A DNA stretch of 64,000 bases from Undaria pinnatifida (Eukaryota; Sar; Phaeophyceae; Laminariales; Alariaceae): positions 9,773,759 to 9,837,758 of the forward strand of contig JABAKD010000018.1 in NCBI GenBank assembly GCA_012845835.1, in the 5' to 3' direction. The notes below the pieces were generated by a model. It was not told the origin of the DNA. It ran no database searches and worked only from the letters and a program-made list of their open reading frames with translations. Positions 20,884 to 32,600 of this stretch are shown piece by piece (position 1 is the stretch's first letter; each line of letters starts with the position of its first letter). Both the position numbers and the translations under genes were made by a program.

Positions 20884-21199
20884 TCATCCCGTTTAATGTC
20901 CTCGCACCACTCTCGCTCTCCCTCCCAGTAGTAACTCAGATCCAGGGTAACATAGCGGGTCCTCCTTCCCCCTCTCCACTACGGTAGGTGACTTCATTTT
21001 TATCGCGAGAATGGCTGAGCATTTTCTTCCCCCGTCGACTCGCGTCGAATTGTGCCTACCCAAGCTCTCAGTAGTGGATCCTTTCTTTGTTTTTGCATTC
21101 TTGCAAATAAATTCAAATCTCACCACGGTGCGAATCGAGCTCAATGACCAACGCCAGTAGTATTCGAGGGTAGCCGCTAGGCCACCGGGGCGACCGGCT
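20884..21199 (-). mobile_element. SINE family A-prime, near full length
   Basis: Read on the minus strand, the head is gccggtcgccccggtggcct, with an A-box-like ggtggcctagcggcta and a B-box-like gagctcgattcgcacc. The core has attcgacgcgagtcgacggg, aaaatgctcagcc and tcgcgataaaaatgaag. The tail has cctaccgtagtggagaggg, gaggacccgctatgttaccc and gagttactactgggaggga. The head is shared with the SINE at 40.34-40.66 kb and with a head-only piece at 45.01-45.06 kb; the tail is shared with 15.05-15.76 kb. Confidence 0.75.
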
Positions 21200-21269
21200 T
21201 TGGGAGGGCATACTTAATAGCGCTTGTTTTATACGTTCGCACTATCTTGCCGTGGCTTTGGGGAGGTTT

Positions 21270-21480
21270 CATTGTCCTGCCCGGCCACCGTGTGCCCGAA
21301 TCTTGCAGGAGTGGCCTGCGTTGTGGGAGGCATATGGTTTCTGGGGGATCCCGTCGTCTACCCCTCCTCCTAGGATGATTGACCCGAAGGTGCCGCAAAA
21401 GAAGGTGAACATCTTGACTTCAAACTCGGTTGGTGCAGTTGAGGATAGTGCATTCGGTATTCACAGCACGAGCTTTGAGC
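21270..21480 (+). repeat. Dispersed repeat paired with 26.31-26.52 kb
   Basis: Shared blocks include ggccaccgt(g/a)tgccc, ttgcagg, actcggttgg and agttgaggatagtgca followed by tattcacag. Both copies are on the plus strand, and the second lies just before the 965-bp array. Confidence 0.6.
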
Positions 21481-21983
21481 GTCGAGCCGAAGTATACTAC
21501 CTACCGGTATGCTTGTAGATACGCAGGGCGGATGAGGCAGTGCCGCTCTATTGTAAGTTTCACAGCCCGGCATGTCAGGTACGCACAACAAGGGTTGCCG
21601 TGATAAATATTGCGTTCAGAAGCACTAAACCTAGCCTGTTGATAGCCTAATAACAAGGTACAATCCAGCCAAGGTCGAGGTCAAGGTCAAGGTGAGGGGG
21701 GATCACTAAAATATGGAGAGCTTGCGCACGTTGCTTGCAGTTGCGTAACTGCGTTATTAAGTATAGTTTAGGATATCAACGTCCTATCAATTCTCCCACG
21801 CCCCCCTCAATGCCGGCCATATATCGTAATGTATTGTGTTTTGTCTGAAACAGCGTGTGTATCGGACCAGATCGTGGCGGCTTGGTTTTATACGCGCGCC
21901 AGCTGCGGATAACGGCTGGTGTTCGCCACTTGTTTCCCCCTTTCTTTCTCCCCCGTACCCTACCTACCCTACCCTACCCTACC

Positions 21984-22140
21984 CTCATACGGATATGACG
22001 ATCCGTGTTATATGTGACGGAGTAAATCACTCCTCGGTCGATGATAATCGACTGGTACAGCATGAGCAAAAAGCTCCTTGCAGCTGATAGACGAGATGGT
22101 CCCAGTTGTTGTATTTATTGTTGGCGATCTCGAAGAGGAG
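21984..22140 (-). repeat. Left (3') LTR of the gag-only element
   Basis: The plus strand starts ctcatacggatatgacgatc and ends ttggcgatctcgaagaggag. It includes acgagatggtcccagttgtt, identical in the right copy. It is uninterrupted, so it shows the empty site of the insertion found in the right LTR. Confidence 0.8.
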
Positions 22141-22609
22141 GCGAAGGAGAAGAGAGAAGAAGTAAGAGTGTGCGCGGTGCACGCGATCATCGATCGCTCG
22201 ACTCGAGATAAAAAACGAAACAAAGACTGTCCCGATACAGCGCGCTGTCATGCTACCGTTACTGCTGCTGTGTATAGCAACTCACTCTGCTGTTGTTGCG
22301 TAGCAACGTAGCTATCGTTAATACGACCCCGCGATGGTTGGGACGTAAAGTAAATTTGTTGTTCAACAATCAAAACTACTTACCAAAAACTTGTTTTTAT
22401 TGCAGGCTTGCGTAGTACATACTGCAAGTGACATTGACATACACAAACAATCAGACAGTTCCGACTCTCGTTATTTGTCGGTGTACTAGTCTGAAATTAT
22501 TGGTCTGCTTACATACGAAGTGGAATCCATTGTTGTGTCGCAGCAAGGGTTCATTGCTCCTTTGCCACGTCGAAACAACATCAACCGTTCCTGCTTCGCG
22601 TTTCAAGAG

Positions 22610-23852
22610 CTAAACCTGAAAGGCAAAATCAAAATCGTCATCGAAGTTGATCGCAGGCTTCTCGTCGTTGTCGGCGCTCAGTATAGCCGCCGTGTGCGCG
22701 CCGCTCGTCTGTGTGCGTGAAGCCCCTTGCGCGCAGCACTCGGTGTCACTGTGCGACGTCGTTTTGTGCACCCAGCACCATTTTTGGCCAGGTCCCCGTG
22801 ATGATCCAGCCTTTTTGCCTGCGGGCGTCTTGCCCCTTTGGTAAATTTTGCCCGGCACTGCGCAACCGCTCTTGTAGTGGCCGACTTTACCGCAGTTGTG
22901 GCAAGTGACAACTGGATGAGATGCTGCCGTTGCTGCTGCCATGATGGTCCCACGTCCAAAAACATTCTGTTTGCGCGACAGCCCATCCAGATATAAATGC
23001 CTCATGGTGGCCTGTATTTATGTCAGGTTGAAGTCCGGGTCTTTGTAGGTGGTGAGGTTTATATCGCGGTAGTTCTCGGGAAATCCTTGCACGATGATGT
23101 CCGTGAAGTGTCCGATCAGTGACCGGTTCTTTCACAGCGGCCAGCTTCCTGCGCAGGCGATTGGCCTTGATGATGTACGTGTCAGGATCCTCGTTCGGTT
23201 CCATGCTTTTTGCGGTCAGTTCCGCCTGAAGCACTCGTATCGTCTCGTTGAAAACGCGCAGGTACTTGTCCTCCAGTTTTTTCATAGCCTTCTGCCCGTT
23301 ACCACGGGTGCTGCGCTCGTCGTAAGCGTGAGCAGACACAAGGAGAGCCACTGCCTTGTCAGTGACCAAGTACAGGATTGCGTAGAGGTCCATGTTGGCT
23401 GTATCGAACGCGGCTTGGCGTTGCGACAAGGTACCTCCTGCAGTGTACAGCAGGCCGGGAGTCAGCAACGGTGCTGTGCTGCGGTCCTTTTCTTCATCTG
23501 CGCCGCTTTCATCCTTGGCTGGCCTAGCTTGGCCTTCCATCGCAGCGAATGTGTCGGGGCATTGCATGCTGAGGATAAATCCAGTCTTCCTACGCCAATC
23601 ACCAAATCTTTCGGGGTCCTCCCCGGTGTAGCACTTGATCCCTCGCACCGTGTTGATGAGGTTACTGTTGGTGTTGTTGATGCTCGTGGTGCCTCCATGT
23701 TTTCCGCAGGTAGTCCGCCGATGACGATGTTCTCGTACGATGTTGGTGTTGTAGTCCCTCCAAGCAGCAGCTCCAGACGATGACCTTGGCAGCTCTGTCC
23801 AGCGACTTAGCGCACACCAGATACAGCAGCTCGGGTCCCCGAGACGTGACAC
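22610..23852 (-). pseudogene. gag: Copia-type Gag with CCHC zinc knuckle, interrupted
   Basis: Gag packages the element RNA into virus-like particles. The first minus-strand frame (from 23852) has the Copia Gag N-terminal style: KCYTGEDPERFGDWRRKTGF, later a YDERSTRGNGQKAMKKLEDKY segment and a DPDTYIIKANRLRRKL stretch. Near 23105 the frame shifts: the original frame continues as DIIVQGFPENYRDINLTTYK, then meets an in-frame TAA near 23025 before QATMRHLYLDGLSRKQ. The second open frame (23005 to 22610) carries the zinc knuckle CHNCGKVGHYKSGC (C-X2-C-X4-H-X4-C) and a second Cys/His cluster, KWCWVHKTTSHSDTEC, ending in an acidic tail. With a shift and a stop, the copy cannot make full-length Gag. 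Confidence 0.85.
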
Positions 23853-23908
23853 GTACTTCGTGGCTCAGAGTTAGCTCTGCAGCAGTTCTTTGCGTCGGGG
23901 CTCAGTAC

Positions 23909-25246
23909 CTCATACGGATATGGCGATGCGTGTTACATGTGACAGAGTGAAGTACTCCTCAATCGATATTCATCGACTGGTACAGGATGAGCTGCAAGCT
24001 GCTCGGGGCTGATAGACGAGATGGTCCCAGTTGTTGTATTTAGGCAAGACGACAGAAAGCGGTATACCGCAACCATTTCACGCCACCGTGCGGTACAGCA
24101 GAATGCACCTATATTTTTCACCCCGATCCGCGACGCTGGTTGGTCAACTCAGCCTCGTACCTGTTTTTGACACCAACTCTTGCGGTACATCATACCGCGG
24201 CTTTTCAGTTCGACCGTCATCGTTTTCTGACATGACCATACCGCTTTCTGGTGGAAAATATACCATGGCTCGGTTACTGCTTTTCTCTTTTTTCTGTGGG
24301 GCATCAATTCCATGGACGTATATACGTGAGTGCGTGTGTCTCGGTTCTGTCATGTACGCATTATCTTCTAATAATAGGCACCTGGCGTTAAAATCTTGCG
24401 TCGTACGTTCGAAAAAGCGGTAAGGTACCCTCTCGTACGTACGCGACTCTCGGGCCTGCTCGCGTGCCTCGTGCGTGCTTGTTGTCTCGTGCGTGAGCCT
24501 GTACAAATTGCATGCCTAAATATTGCGAGTTACGTTTACTGGTATGCTCGTGCGTGTGGGGTGAGCGGTATGTGTGGTACAACAGAGTAGTAGGTGCTTA
24601 CGTACATTCAACGAAAGACCCAGTTTTCCCGTGGAGACGATCGCATCACACGTGCCCAGTGCAAACATATATCAGGCCCCCTAGTACGTGTCCCGAAATA
24701 TTATCCGCATATCATACGTACGTCCCGAAGAGGGTTTAATAGCGAGAGAGACAGCGCGTATAGACGCACGTAACAAATTTTACAGGCTCACGCACGAGGC
24801 AACAAGCGCGCACGGGGCACGCGTTCAGGCCCGAGAGTCGCGTACGTACGACGCAAGATTTTAACGCAAGGCACTTATTAATAGAAGATAATGCGTACAT
24901 GACAGAACCGAGACACACGCACTCACATATATACGTCCATGGAATCGATGCCCACAGAAAAAAGAGAAAAAAAGTAACCGAGCCATGGTATATTTTCCGC
25001 CAGAAAGCGGTATGGGTCACGTCAGAAAACGGTGACGGCCGAACTGAAAAGCCGCGGTATGATGTACCGCAAGGAGTTGGTGTCAAAAACAGGTACGAGG
25101 CTGAGTTGACCAATCAGCGTCGCGGATCGTGGTGAAAAATCTAGGCGCATTCTGCTGTACCGCACGGTGGCTTGGAATGGTTGCGGTATACCGCTTTCTG
25201 TCTGTTGTCTGCCATTGTGTTTATTGTTGGCGGTCTCGAAGAGGAG
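23909..25246 (-). repeat. Right (5') LTR, split by a foldback element
   Basis: The first 134 bases (23909-24042) match 21984-22117. The remainder (25215-25246, tttattgttggcggtctcga then agaggag) matches the end of the left LTR. Between them lies the 24043-25214 element. Confidence 0.8.
24043..25214. mobile_element. Foldback element with ~450-bp TIRs (Mutator-like?)
   Basis: Positions 24043-24520 and about 24770-25214 are long, high-identity inverted repeats separated by about 240 bases. Both tips carry gacagaaagcggtataccgc followed by aaccatt. The flanks ttgtattta (24034-24042) and ttgtgttta (25215-25223) are a 9-bp duplication with one mismatch, and the left LTR shows the empty site. Long TIRs and a 9-bp duplication fit Mutator-like elements. 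Several gcggta/taccgc words (including a 12-bp palindrome at each tip) could be transposase-binding sites. No transposase is encoded. Confidence 0.85.
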
Positions 25247-26304
25247 ACCTACGCTACCTTACTCTTTCCTACCCTACCCTACCCTCCCGTACCGTACCTT
25301 ATAGGGGAAGTTCAAAGGCACGAAAGCCAACAACCTTCTATGCTTTACGGTCGGGCACCAGGAGCAGCGGCACAACCGTGGGCCAGCTTCTGTCGGGCGC
25401 TCCAAGCAGGGACCCCCGGTGAGCCAGTAAGCCAAGAGCCAACAGGACGCTTGCTACGGCGGGGGTATTCATAGCACGTTTTGGCCGTACTCTAATATTT
25501 CTGATTGACTCAAGGTATGATACTATTGACGCTAATGACTACAACACCCACTGTCGTTGGTATCCCAGTGGTGTTTTACATACGAAAACTAGGATTGCCA
25601 CTTTGCCCTCCAACAGTGTAACGTACCAGGTACTGTAGATGTCGTTCCGATATATACACATACACGTCGAACGGCCTTCCGTAAATCAGCGGTATCTCTT
25701 CTATGACTCTCCGCCAGCCATTTTCCAATTCTGTCCTGCCCACACCACACCTTTTGAATTGTAGCTATACTTCGAAGCACTTCGTTAATCACTTAATACT
25801 AGACCATGAGATTGATCATTTTTTTTGTTGATTATGGTTAAGCTTGACGTTGTTCTTCAAGTCACTTTCCAGGTGAGGTATACCAGGTAGTATACTATTA
25901 GGGTATAGTATAGGGTATAGAGCTCCTCACGCCAGGAGTTGTAGAGCATTATCGTGCACCCCATGCCGGTATACCTTAGCGTGCATTAGAAGACATCGTC
26001 GACCGTGCAGGTCTCGCACACTCCCCCATGATATGCCTTTGCCGTCTGAGTCGATCTACACCCCCCCCAACAAATAGACCGAGCGGGGTTGATTGGCGAG
26101 ATGATCAAGAAAAGCAAGGTTCGGGAATGTGTCCAGAACAAAATAGTTGGGGTCAGTCCGAACGGAGAATGTTTTTACCACTGTTTTAGACGGGTTCTCA
26201 GAGCAAATCGAAGACACAAATTTTATTATATCTTCGTCTTGTTGTTTATTGTGATGAGAGGTGATGGCCCCTTGCCACGGAAGGCGCCTATTTTCCTTCC
26301 TGAT
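25247..26304. other. No gene recognised
   Basis: CCCTA-type repeats at 25265-25285, then unremarkable sequence with short palindromic words such as tataccaggtagtatacta (25877-25896). Nothing else was recognised. Confidence 0.45.
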
Positions 26305-26520
26305 TACGTATACGGCGTGGCCACCGTATGCCCATATGTTGCAGGGGCGGCGGGTCCCGGGACAAGCGTCTGTTTGGGGCATGGCGTTGTGCACGCCACC
26401 GTCTAGGACGGCGGTACCTTGTGCTACGGTTAAGACGACGACTAGGATTGGGCTGTCGATTTGAGACTCGGTTGGCTTAGTTGAGGATAGTGCACTCTGT
26501 ATTCACAGTTAGTACGTTTT
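26305..26520 (+). repeat. Dispersed repeat paired with 21.27-21.48 kb
   Basis: See 21270-21480. This copy ends about 100 bases before the first recognisable array sequence. Confidence 0.6.
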
Positions 26521-26629
26521 GTGTACCGTAAATCCAAGGGTATACTGCCCACGTGGATCCTAACTACCACGACGTGAACTCCTGGTACATACTACTACGA
26601 CGTGAACTCTTGGTATATACATACATATA

Positions 26630-29600
26630 CGCTCGGATAATAGCACAAGCATGTGACTTTGACGCGCTTTGCCTTGATCGAACAGTAAGACGCAGTAATG
26701 TTGAGGGCCGCAAAATACACCGCGGCCTTTGACTGAATTTAAACTATAATCTTTTGAATCTCGTGATCCGCCCACAGAATCAACGGTGGAACCAGCAGAT
26801 GGGAACGGCCGCAGGGACGCGTCGGTCGGCGGCGGTTCCTTCTGCGCCGCTCTCTCAGCATGGCGCCAAGTGCTCAGCGGTAAGACGTGCGACGTGGCCC
26901 AACCCTTTTGATTGTGTATTTTGAAGGCTGCTCACGGGTCAGGTCAAAGTTCTCGGGTCGACTCGGTGTGTGACCCGATCCGCTAATTTTTCGAGATGTC
27001 CTGACCTGACCGGACCCGACCTGTGATGTTTGGAAAATGTCCTGACTCGACCGGACCCTACCCGTCCCGTCCCGTAAAATTGGAAAACCTGGTAACACGA
27101 TCCGCGGGTTTGGTCATGACCCGCGAACCGCCCTGCGAATGTTATATGGCCGGTGGTGGTATGATGCGTTTAAACTTTTCCTGGTTCAGAGGTTGGTATC
27201 GTGAGCGCAATCATGCCAGCTATGGTCCACTTAGAATGTTTCCCTCCCTCGCCCCTTTTTCAAGCCTGCATTCCAATTGTTGTTTTACATAAGCTGTGAA
27301 GAATAGAATACCATGTCATCTACATTGTGCATGGATAACAGATAAAAAGTGTATTTGTTGTATGCATAAGCGTGTTTCTCCTGCCACGGTAGATCATTCG
27401 CGCGAAGACACGTGTCGTCCTTTCTTGGGGAAAACGTCAAGCTTTCCATCATGATTGTATGGTGTGTACACATTGCGTGACTGTTTGTTTGCATCTTCAT
27501 TGAGTTTACGCTTTTTGTTCTAGCGCAGCGAAAGCTCGATGTACGTGTCTACGGCGGCCTGCCGATGCAACGGTTTGTACGCGATGTTCGAATTCAGTAT
27601 GCAGGAAGACTCGGCTGGTATAATGGTACAACCGTTCGACTTTGATACACTTGACCTGCAGAGCAGCGGTATTGAGGGCCGCAAAATACACGACGGCCTT
27701 TGACTGGGCATTTTGTTGCATATTGTTTATGCTCGTGATCCGCCCACAGAACCAGCCGAGGAACCACCACAGGGGAGCGGCCGAAGGGACGCGTCGGTCG
27801 GCGGCGGTTCTTTCTGCGCCGCCCTCTCAGCCTGGCGCCAAGTGCTCAGCGGTAAGATGTGGTATGTGGCCCGACGCGGTTGATTGTGTATTTTGAAGGG
27901 TGCTCACGTGTCAGGTCAAAGCTCTCGGGTCGAGTCGGGGTGTGACCCGACCCGCTATTGTTTTGGATGTCGTGACCTGACCGGACCCGACCTGTGATGT
28001 TTGGAAACACTCCTGACTCGACCGGACCCGACCAGTCCCGTCCCGTCCCGTGAAATTTGAAAACCTGGTGACACGATCCGCGGGTTGGATCGTGACCCGC
28101 AAACCGCCCTGCGAATGTTTAATGGCCGGTGGTGGTATGATATGTTTTTGCTTTTCCTGGTTCAGATGTTGGTATCGTGAGCGCAATCACGCCAGCTATG
28201 GTCCATGTAGTATGCTTCTCGCCCTCGCCCCTTTTGTCAAGCCTGCATTCCAATTTTTGTTTTACATGAGCTGTGAAGAATGGAATACCACGTCATCTAC
28301 ATTGTGCATGGATAACAGATACAAAGTGTATTTGTTGTATGCATACGCGTGTTTCTCCTGCCACGGTAGATCATTCGCGCGAAGACACGTGTCGTCCTTT
28401 TTTGGGGAAAACGTCAAGCTTTCAATCATGATTGTATGGTGTGTACACATTGCGTGACTGTTTGTTTGCATCTTCATTGAGTTTACGCTTTTTGTTCTAG
28501 CGCAGCGAAAGCTCGATGTACGTGTATACGGCGGCCTGCCGATGCAACGGTTTGTACGCGATGTTCGGATTCAGTATGCAGGAAGACTCGGCTGGTATAA
28601 TGGTACAACCGTTCGACTTTGATACACTTGATCTGCAGGGCAGCAGTATTGAGGGCCGGGAAATACACTACGGCCTTTGACTGGGCATCTTGTTGCATAC
28701 TTTTGATGCTCGTGATCCGCCCACAGAACCAGCCGAGGAGCAACCACAGGGGAGCGGCCGAAGGGACGCGTCGGTCGGCGGCGGTTCCTTCTGCGCCGCC
28801 CTCTCAACTTGATGCCAAGTGCTCAGCGGTAAGACGTGCTACGTGGCCCGACGTGGTTGATTGTGTATTTTGAAGGCTGCTCACGGGTCAGGTCAAAGCT
28901 CTCGGGTCGAGTCGGGGTGTGACCCGATCCGCTATTGTTTTGAGACGTCGTGACCTGACCTGACACGACCGATGATAGTTGGACAATCTCCTGACCCAAG
29001 CCGACCCGTCCCGTGAAATTTGAAAACCTGGTGACACGATCCGCGGGTTGGGTCATGACCCGCGAACCACCCTGCGTATTTTCTATGGCCGGTGGTGGTA
29101 TGATGTGTTTTTGCTTTTCCTGGTTCAGAGGTTGGTATCGTGAGCGCAATCACGCCAGCTATGGTCCACGTAGTATGCTTCCCGCCCTCGCCCCTTTTGT
29201 CAAGCCTGCATTCCAATTGTTGTTTTACATGAGCTGTGAAGAATAGAATACCACGTCGTCTATTTTTTGCATGGATAAAAGATACAAAGTGTATTTGTTG
29301 TATGCATTAGTGTGTTTCTCCTGCCACGGTAGATCATTCGAGCGAAGACACGTGTCGTCCTTTTTTTGGGAAAGCGTCAAGCTTTCAATCATGGTTGTAT
29401 GGTGTGTACACATTGCGTGGCTGTTTGTTTGCATCTTCATTGAGTTTACGCTTTTTGTTCTAGCGCAGCGAAAGCTCGATGTACGTGTATACGGCGGCCT
29501 GCCGATGCAACGGTTTGTTCGCGATGTCAGAATATAGTATGCAGGAAGACTCGGCTGGTATAATGGTACAACCGTTCGACTTTGATACACTTGATCTGCA

Positions 29601-32600
29601 GGGCAGCAGTATTGAGGGCCGGGAAATACACTACGGCCTTTGACTGGGCATCTTGTTGCATACTTTTGATGCTCGTGATCCGCCCACAGAACCAGCCGAG
29701 GAACCACCACAAGAGAGCGGCCGAAAGGACGCGTCGGTCGGCGGCGGTTCTTTCTGCGCCGACCTCTCAAGTTGGTGCCAAGGTAAGATGTGCTACGTGG
29801 CCCGACGCGGTTGATTGTGTATTTTGAAGGGTGCTCACGGGTCAGGTCAAAGCTCTCGGGTCGAGTCGGCGTGTGACCCGACCCGCTACTGTTTTGGGCT
29901 GTCGTGACCTGACCGGACCCGACCTGTGATGTCTGGAAAATGTCCTGACTCGACCGGACCCGACCAGTCCCGTCCCGTCCCGTGAAATTTGAAAACCTGG
30001 TGACACGATCCGCGCGTTGGGTCATGACCCGCGAACCGTCCTGCGTATTTTCTATGGCCGGTGGTGGTATGATGTGTTTTTGCTTTTCCTGGTTCAGAGT
30101 TTGGTATCGTGAGCGCAATCACGCCAGCTATGGTCCACGTAGCATGCTTCCCTCCCTCGCCCCTTTTGTCAAGCCTGCATTCCAATTGTTGTTTTACATG
30201 AACTGTGAAGAATAGAATACCACGTCATCTACATTGTGCATGAATAACAGATACAAAGTGTATTTGTTGTATGCATAAGCGTGTTTCTCCTGCCACGGTA
30301 GATCATTCGCGCGAAGACACGTGTCGTCCTTTTCTCGGGAAAGCGTCAAGCTTTCAATCATGGTTGTATGGTGTGTGTACACATTGCGTGACTGTTTGTT
30401 TGCATCTTCATTGAGTTTACGCTTTTTGTTCTAGCGCAGCGAAAGCTCGATGTACGTGTATACGGTGGCCTGCCGATGCAACGTTTTGTACGTGATGTTC
30501 GAACTCAGTATGCAGGAAGACTCGGCTGGTATAATGGTACAAACGTTCGATTTTGATACACTTGATCTGCAAGGCAGCAGTATTGAGGGCTGGAAATTCA
30601 CAACGGCCTTTGACTGGGCATCTTGTTGCATACTTTTGATGCTCGTGATCCGCCCACAGAACCAGCCGAGGAGCAACCACAGGGGAGCGGCCGAAGGGAC
30701 GCGTCGGTCAGCGGCGGTTCCTTCTGCGCCGCCCTCTCAGCCTGGCGCCAAGTGCTCAGCGGTAAGACGTGCTACGTGGCCCGTCGATTGTGTATTTTGA
30801 AGGCAACTCATGGGTCGGGTCGAAGCTCTTGGGTCGAGTCGCGGTGTGACCCGACCCGCTATTGTTTTGGATGTCGTGACCTGTATGGACCCGACTTGAG
30901 ATGTCCGGAAACACTCCTGACTCGACCAGTCCCGTCCCGTCCCGTGAAATTTGAAAACCTGGTGACACGATCCGCGGGTTGGGTCATGACCCGCAAACCG
31001 CCCAGGGAATTTTCGCTGCAGCTATCGGTAGTGGTGTGATGTTCTTTTGCTTTTCCTGGTTCAGAGGTTGGTATCGTGAGCGCAATCATGCCAGCTATGG
31101 TCCACGTAGTATGCTTCCCTCTCTCGCCCCTTTTTCAAGCCCGCATTCCAATTGTTGCCTCACATGAGCTGTGGAGAATAGAATACCACGTCATCAATAT
31201 TTTGCATGGATAAAAGATACAAAGTGTATTTGCTGTATGCATAAGCGTGTTTCTCCTGCCACGGTAGATCATTCGCGTGAAGACACGTGTCGCCCTTTTT
31301 TTTGGAAAGCGTCGAGCTTTCAATCATGATTGTATCATGTGCGTACACATTGCGTGACTGTTTGTTTGCATCTTCATTGACTTTACGATTTTTGTTCTAG
31401 CGCAGCGAAAGCTCGATGTACGTGTATACGGCGGCCTGCCGATGAAACGTTTTGTACGCGATGTTCGAACTCAGTATGCAGGAAGACTCGGCTCGTATAT
31501 TGCGACAACCGTTTGATTTTGATACACTTGATCTGCAGGGCAGCAGTATTGAGGGCCGGGAAATACACCACGGCCTTTGACTGGGCATCTTGTTGCGCAT
31601 TTTTTATGCTTGTGGTCCGCCCACAGAACCAGCCGAGGAAAAACCCCAGGGGAGTGGCCGCAGGAACGCGTCGTTCAGCGGCGGTTCCTTTTGCGCCGCC
31701 CTCTCAGCTTGGCGCTAAGTGCTCCGCGGTAAGACGTGCTACGTGGCCCGATGCGGTTGATTATGTATTTTGAAGGCTGCTCACGGGTCAGGTCAAAGCT
31801 CTCGGGTCGAGTCGGGGTGTAATCCGACCCGCTATTGTTTTGAGATGTCCTGGCCTGACCCGACACGACCGATGATAGTAGGAAAATGTTCTGATTCGAC
31901 CGGACCCGACCCGTCCCGTCCCGTCCCGTAAAATTTGGAAATGTGGTAACACCAACCGCGGGTTGGGTCATGACCCGCGAACCGCCCTACGAATGTTATA
32001 TGGCCGGTGGTGGTGTGATGTGTTTTTGCTTTTCCTGGTTCAGAGGTTGGTATCGTGAGCGCAATCACGATGGTCCACGTAGTATGCTTCCCTCCCTCGC
32101 CCCTTTTTCAAGCCTGCGTTCCAAGTTTTGTTTTTTATGAGCTGTGAAGAAAAAAATACCACGTCACCTATTTTTTGCGTGAATAAAAGATACAAAGGAC
32201 ATTTGTTGTGGGCATAAGCGTGTTTCTCCTGCCACGGTAGATCATTCGCGCGAAGACATATGTCGTCCTGTCTTTTGGCAAAGCGTCAAGCTTTCAATAA
32301 GGATTGTATGGTGTGTACACATTGCGTGACTGCTTGTTTGTATCTTCATTGAGTTTACGCTTTTTGTTCTAGCGCAGCGAAAGCTCGATGTACGTGTCTA
32401 CGGTGCAACCGTTTGTACGCGATGTTTGAGTTCAGTATGCAGGAAGACTCGGCTCGTATAATGGTACAAACGTTCGACTTTGATACACTTGACCTGCAGG
32501 GCAGCGGTATTGAGGGCTGCAAAATACACCAGGGCGATTTACTGGGCATCTTGTTGTGTATTTTTTATTCTCTTGATGCGCCCACAGAACCAGCCGAGGA

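Larger units (their letters stand above)
21984..25246 (-). mobile_element. Gag-only Copia-like LTR retroelement
   Basis: Direct repeats of about 157 bp (21984-22140 and 23909-24042 plus 25215-25246) flank a region encoding only a Gag protein on the minus strand. Without the nested insertion the element is about 2.1 kb. No protease, integrase or reverse transcriptase sequence is present, so it would depend on proteins from another element, as described for TR-GAG or TRIM elements in plants. Just inside the right (5') repeat, the minus strand reads ggtactgagcc, comparable with initiator-tRNA-Met primer sites. Both outer flanks contain CCCTA-type repeats (21955-21983 and 25265-25285). Confidence 0.75.

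Noticed and set aside
14184-25290. Telomeric repeats (GGGTT and CCCTA runs)
   Set aside because: Short pentamer runs of mixed type, internal to the window, next to transposons; not a TTAGGG or TTTAGGG array.
29225-30118. 297-codon minus-strand ORF in the array
   Set aside because: Equivalent frames in neighbouring units are broken at different places; it reflects one unit's chance openness across repeat sequence.
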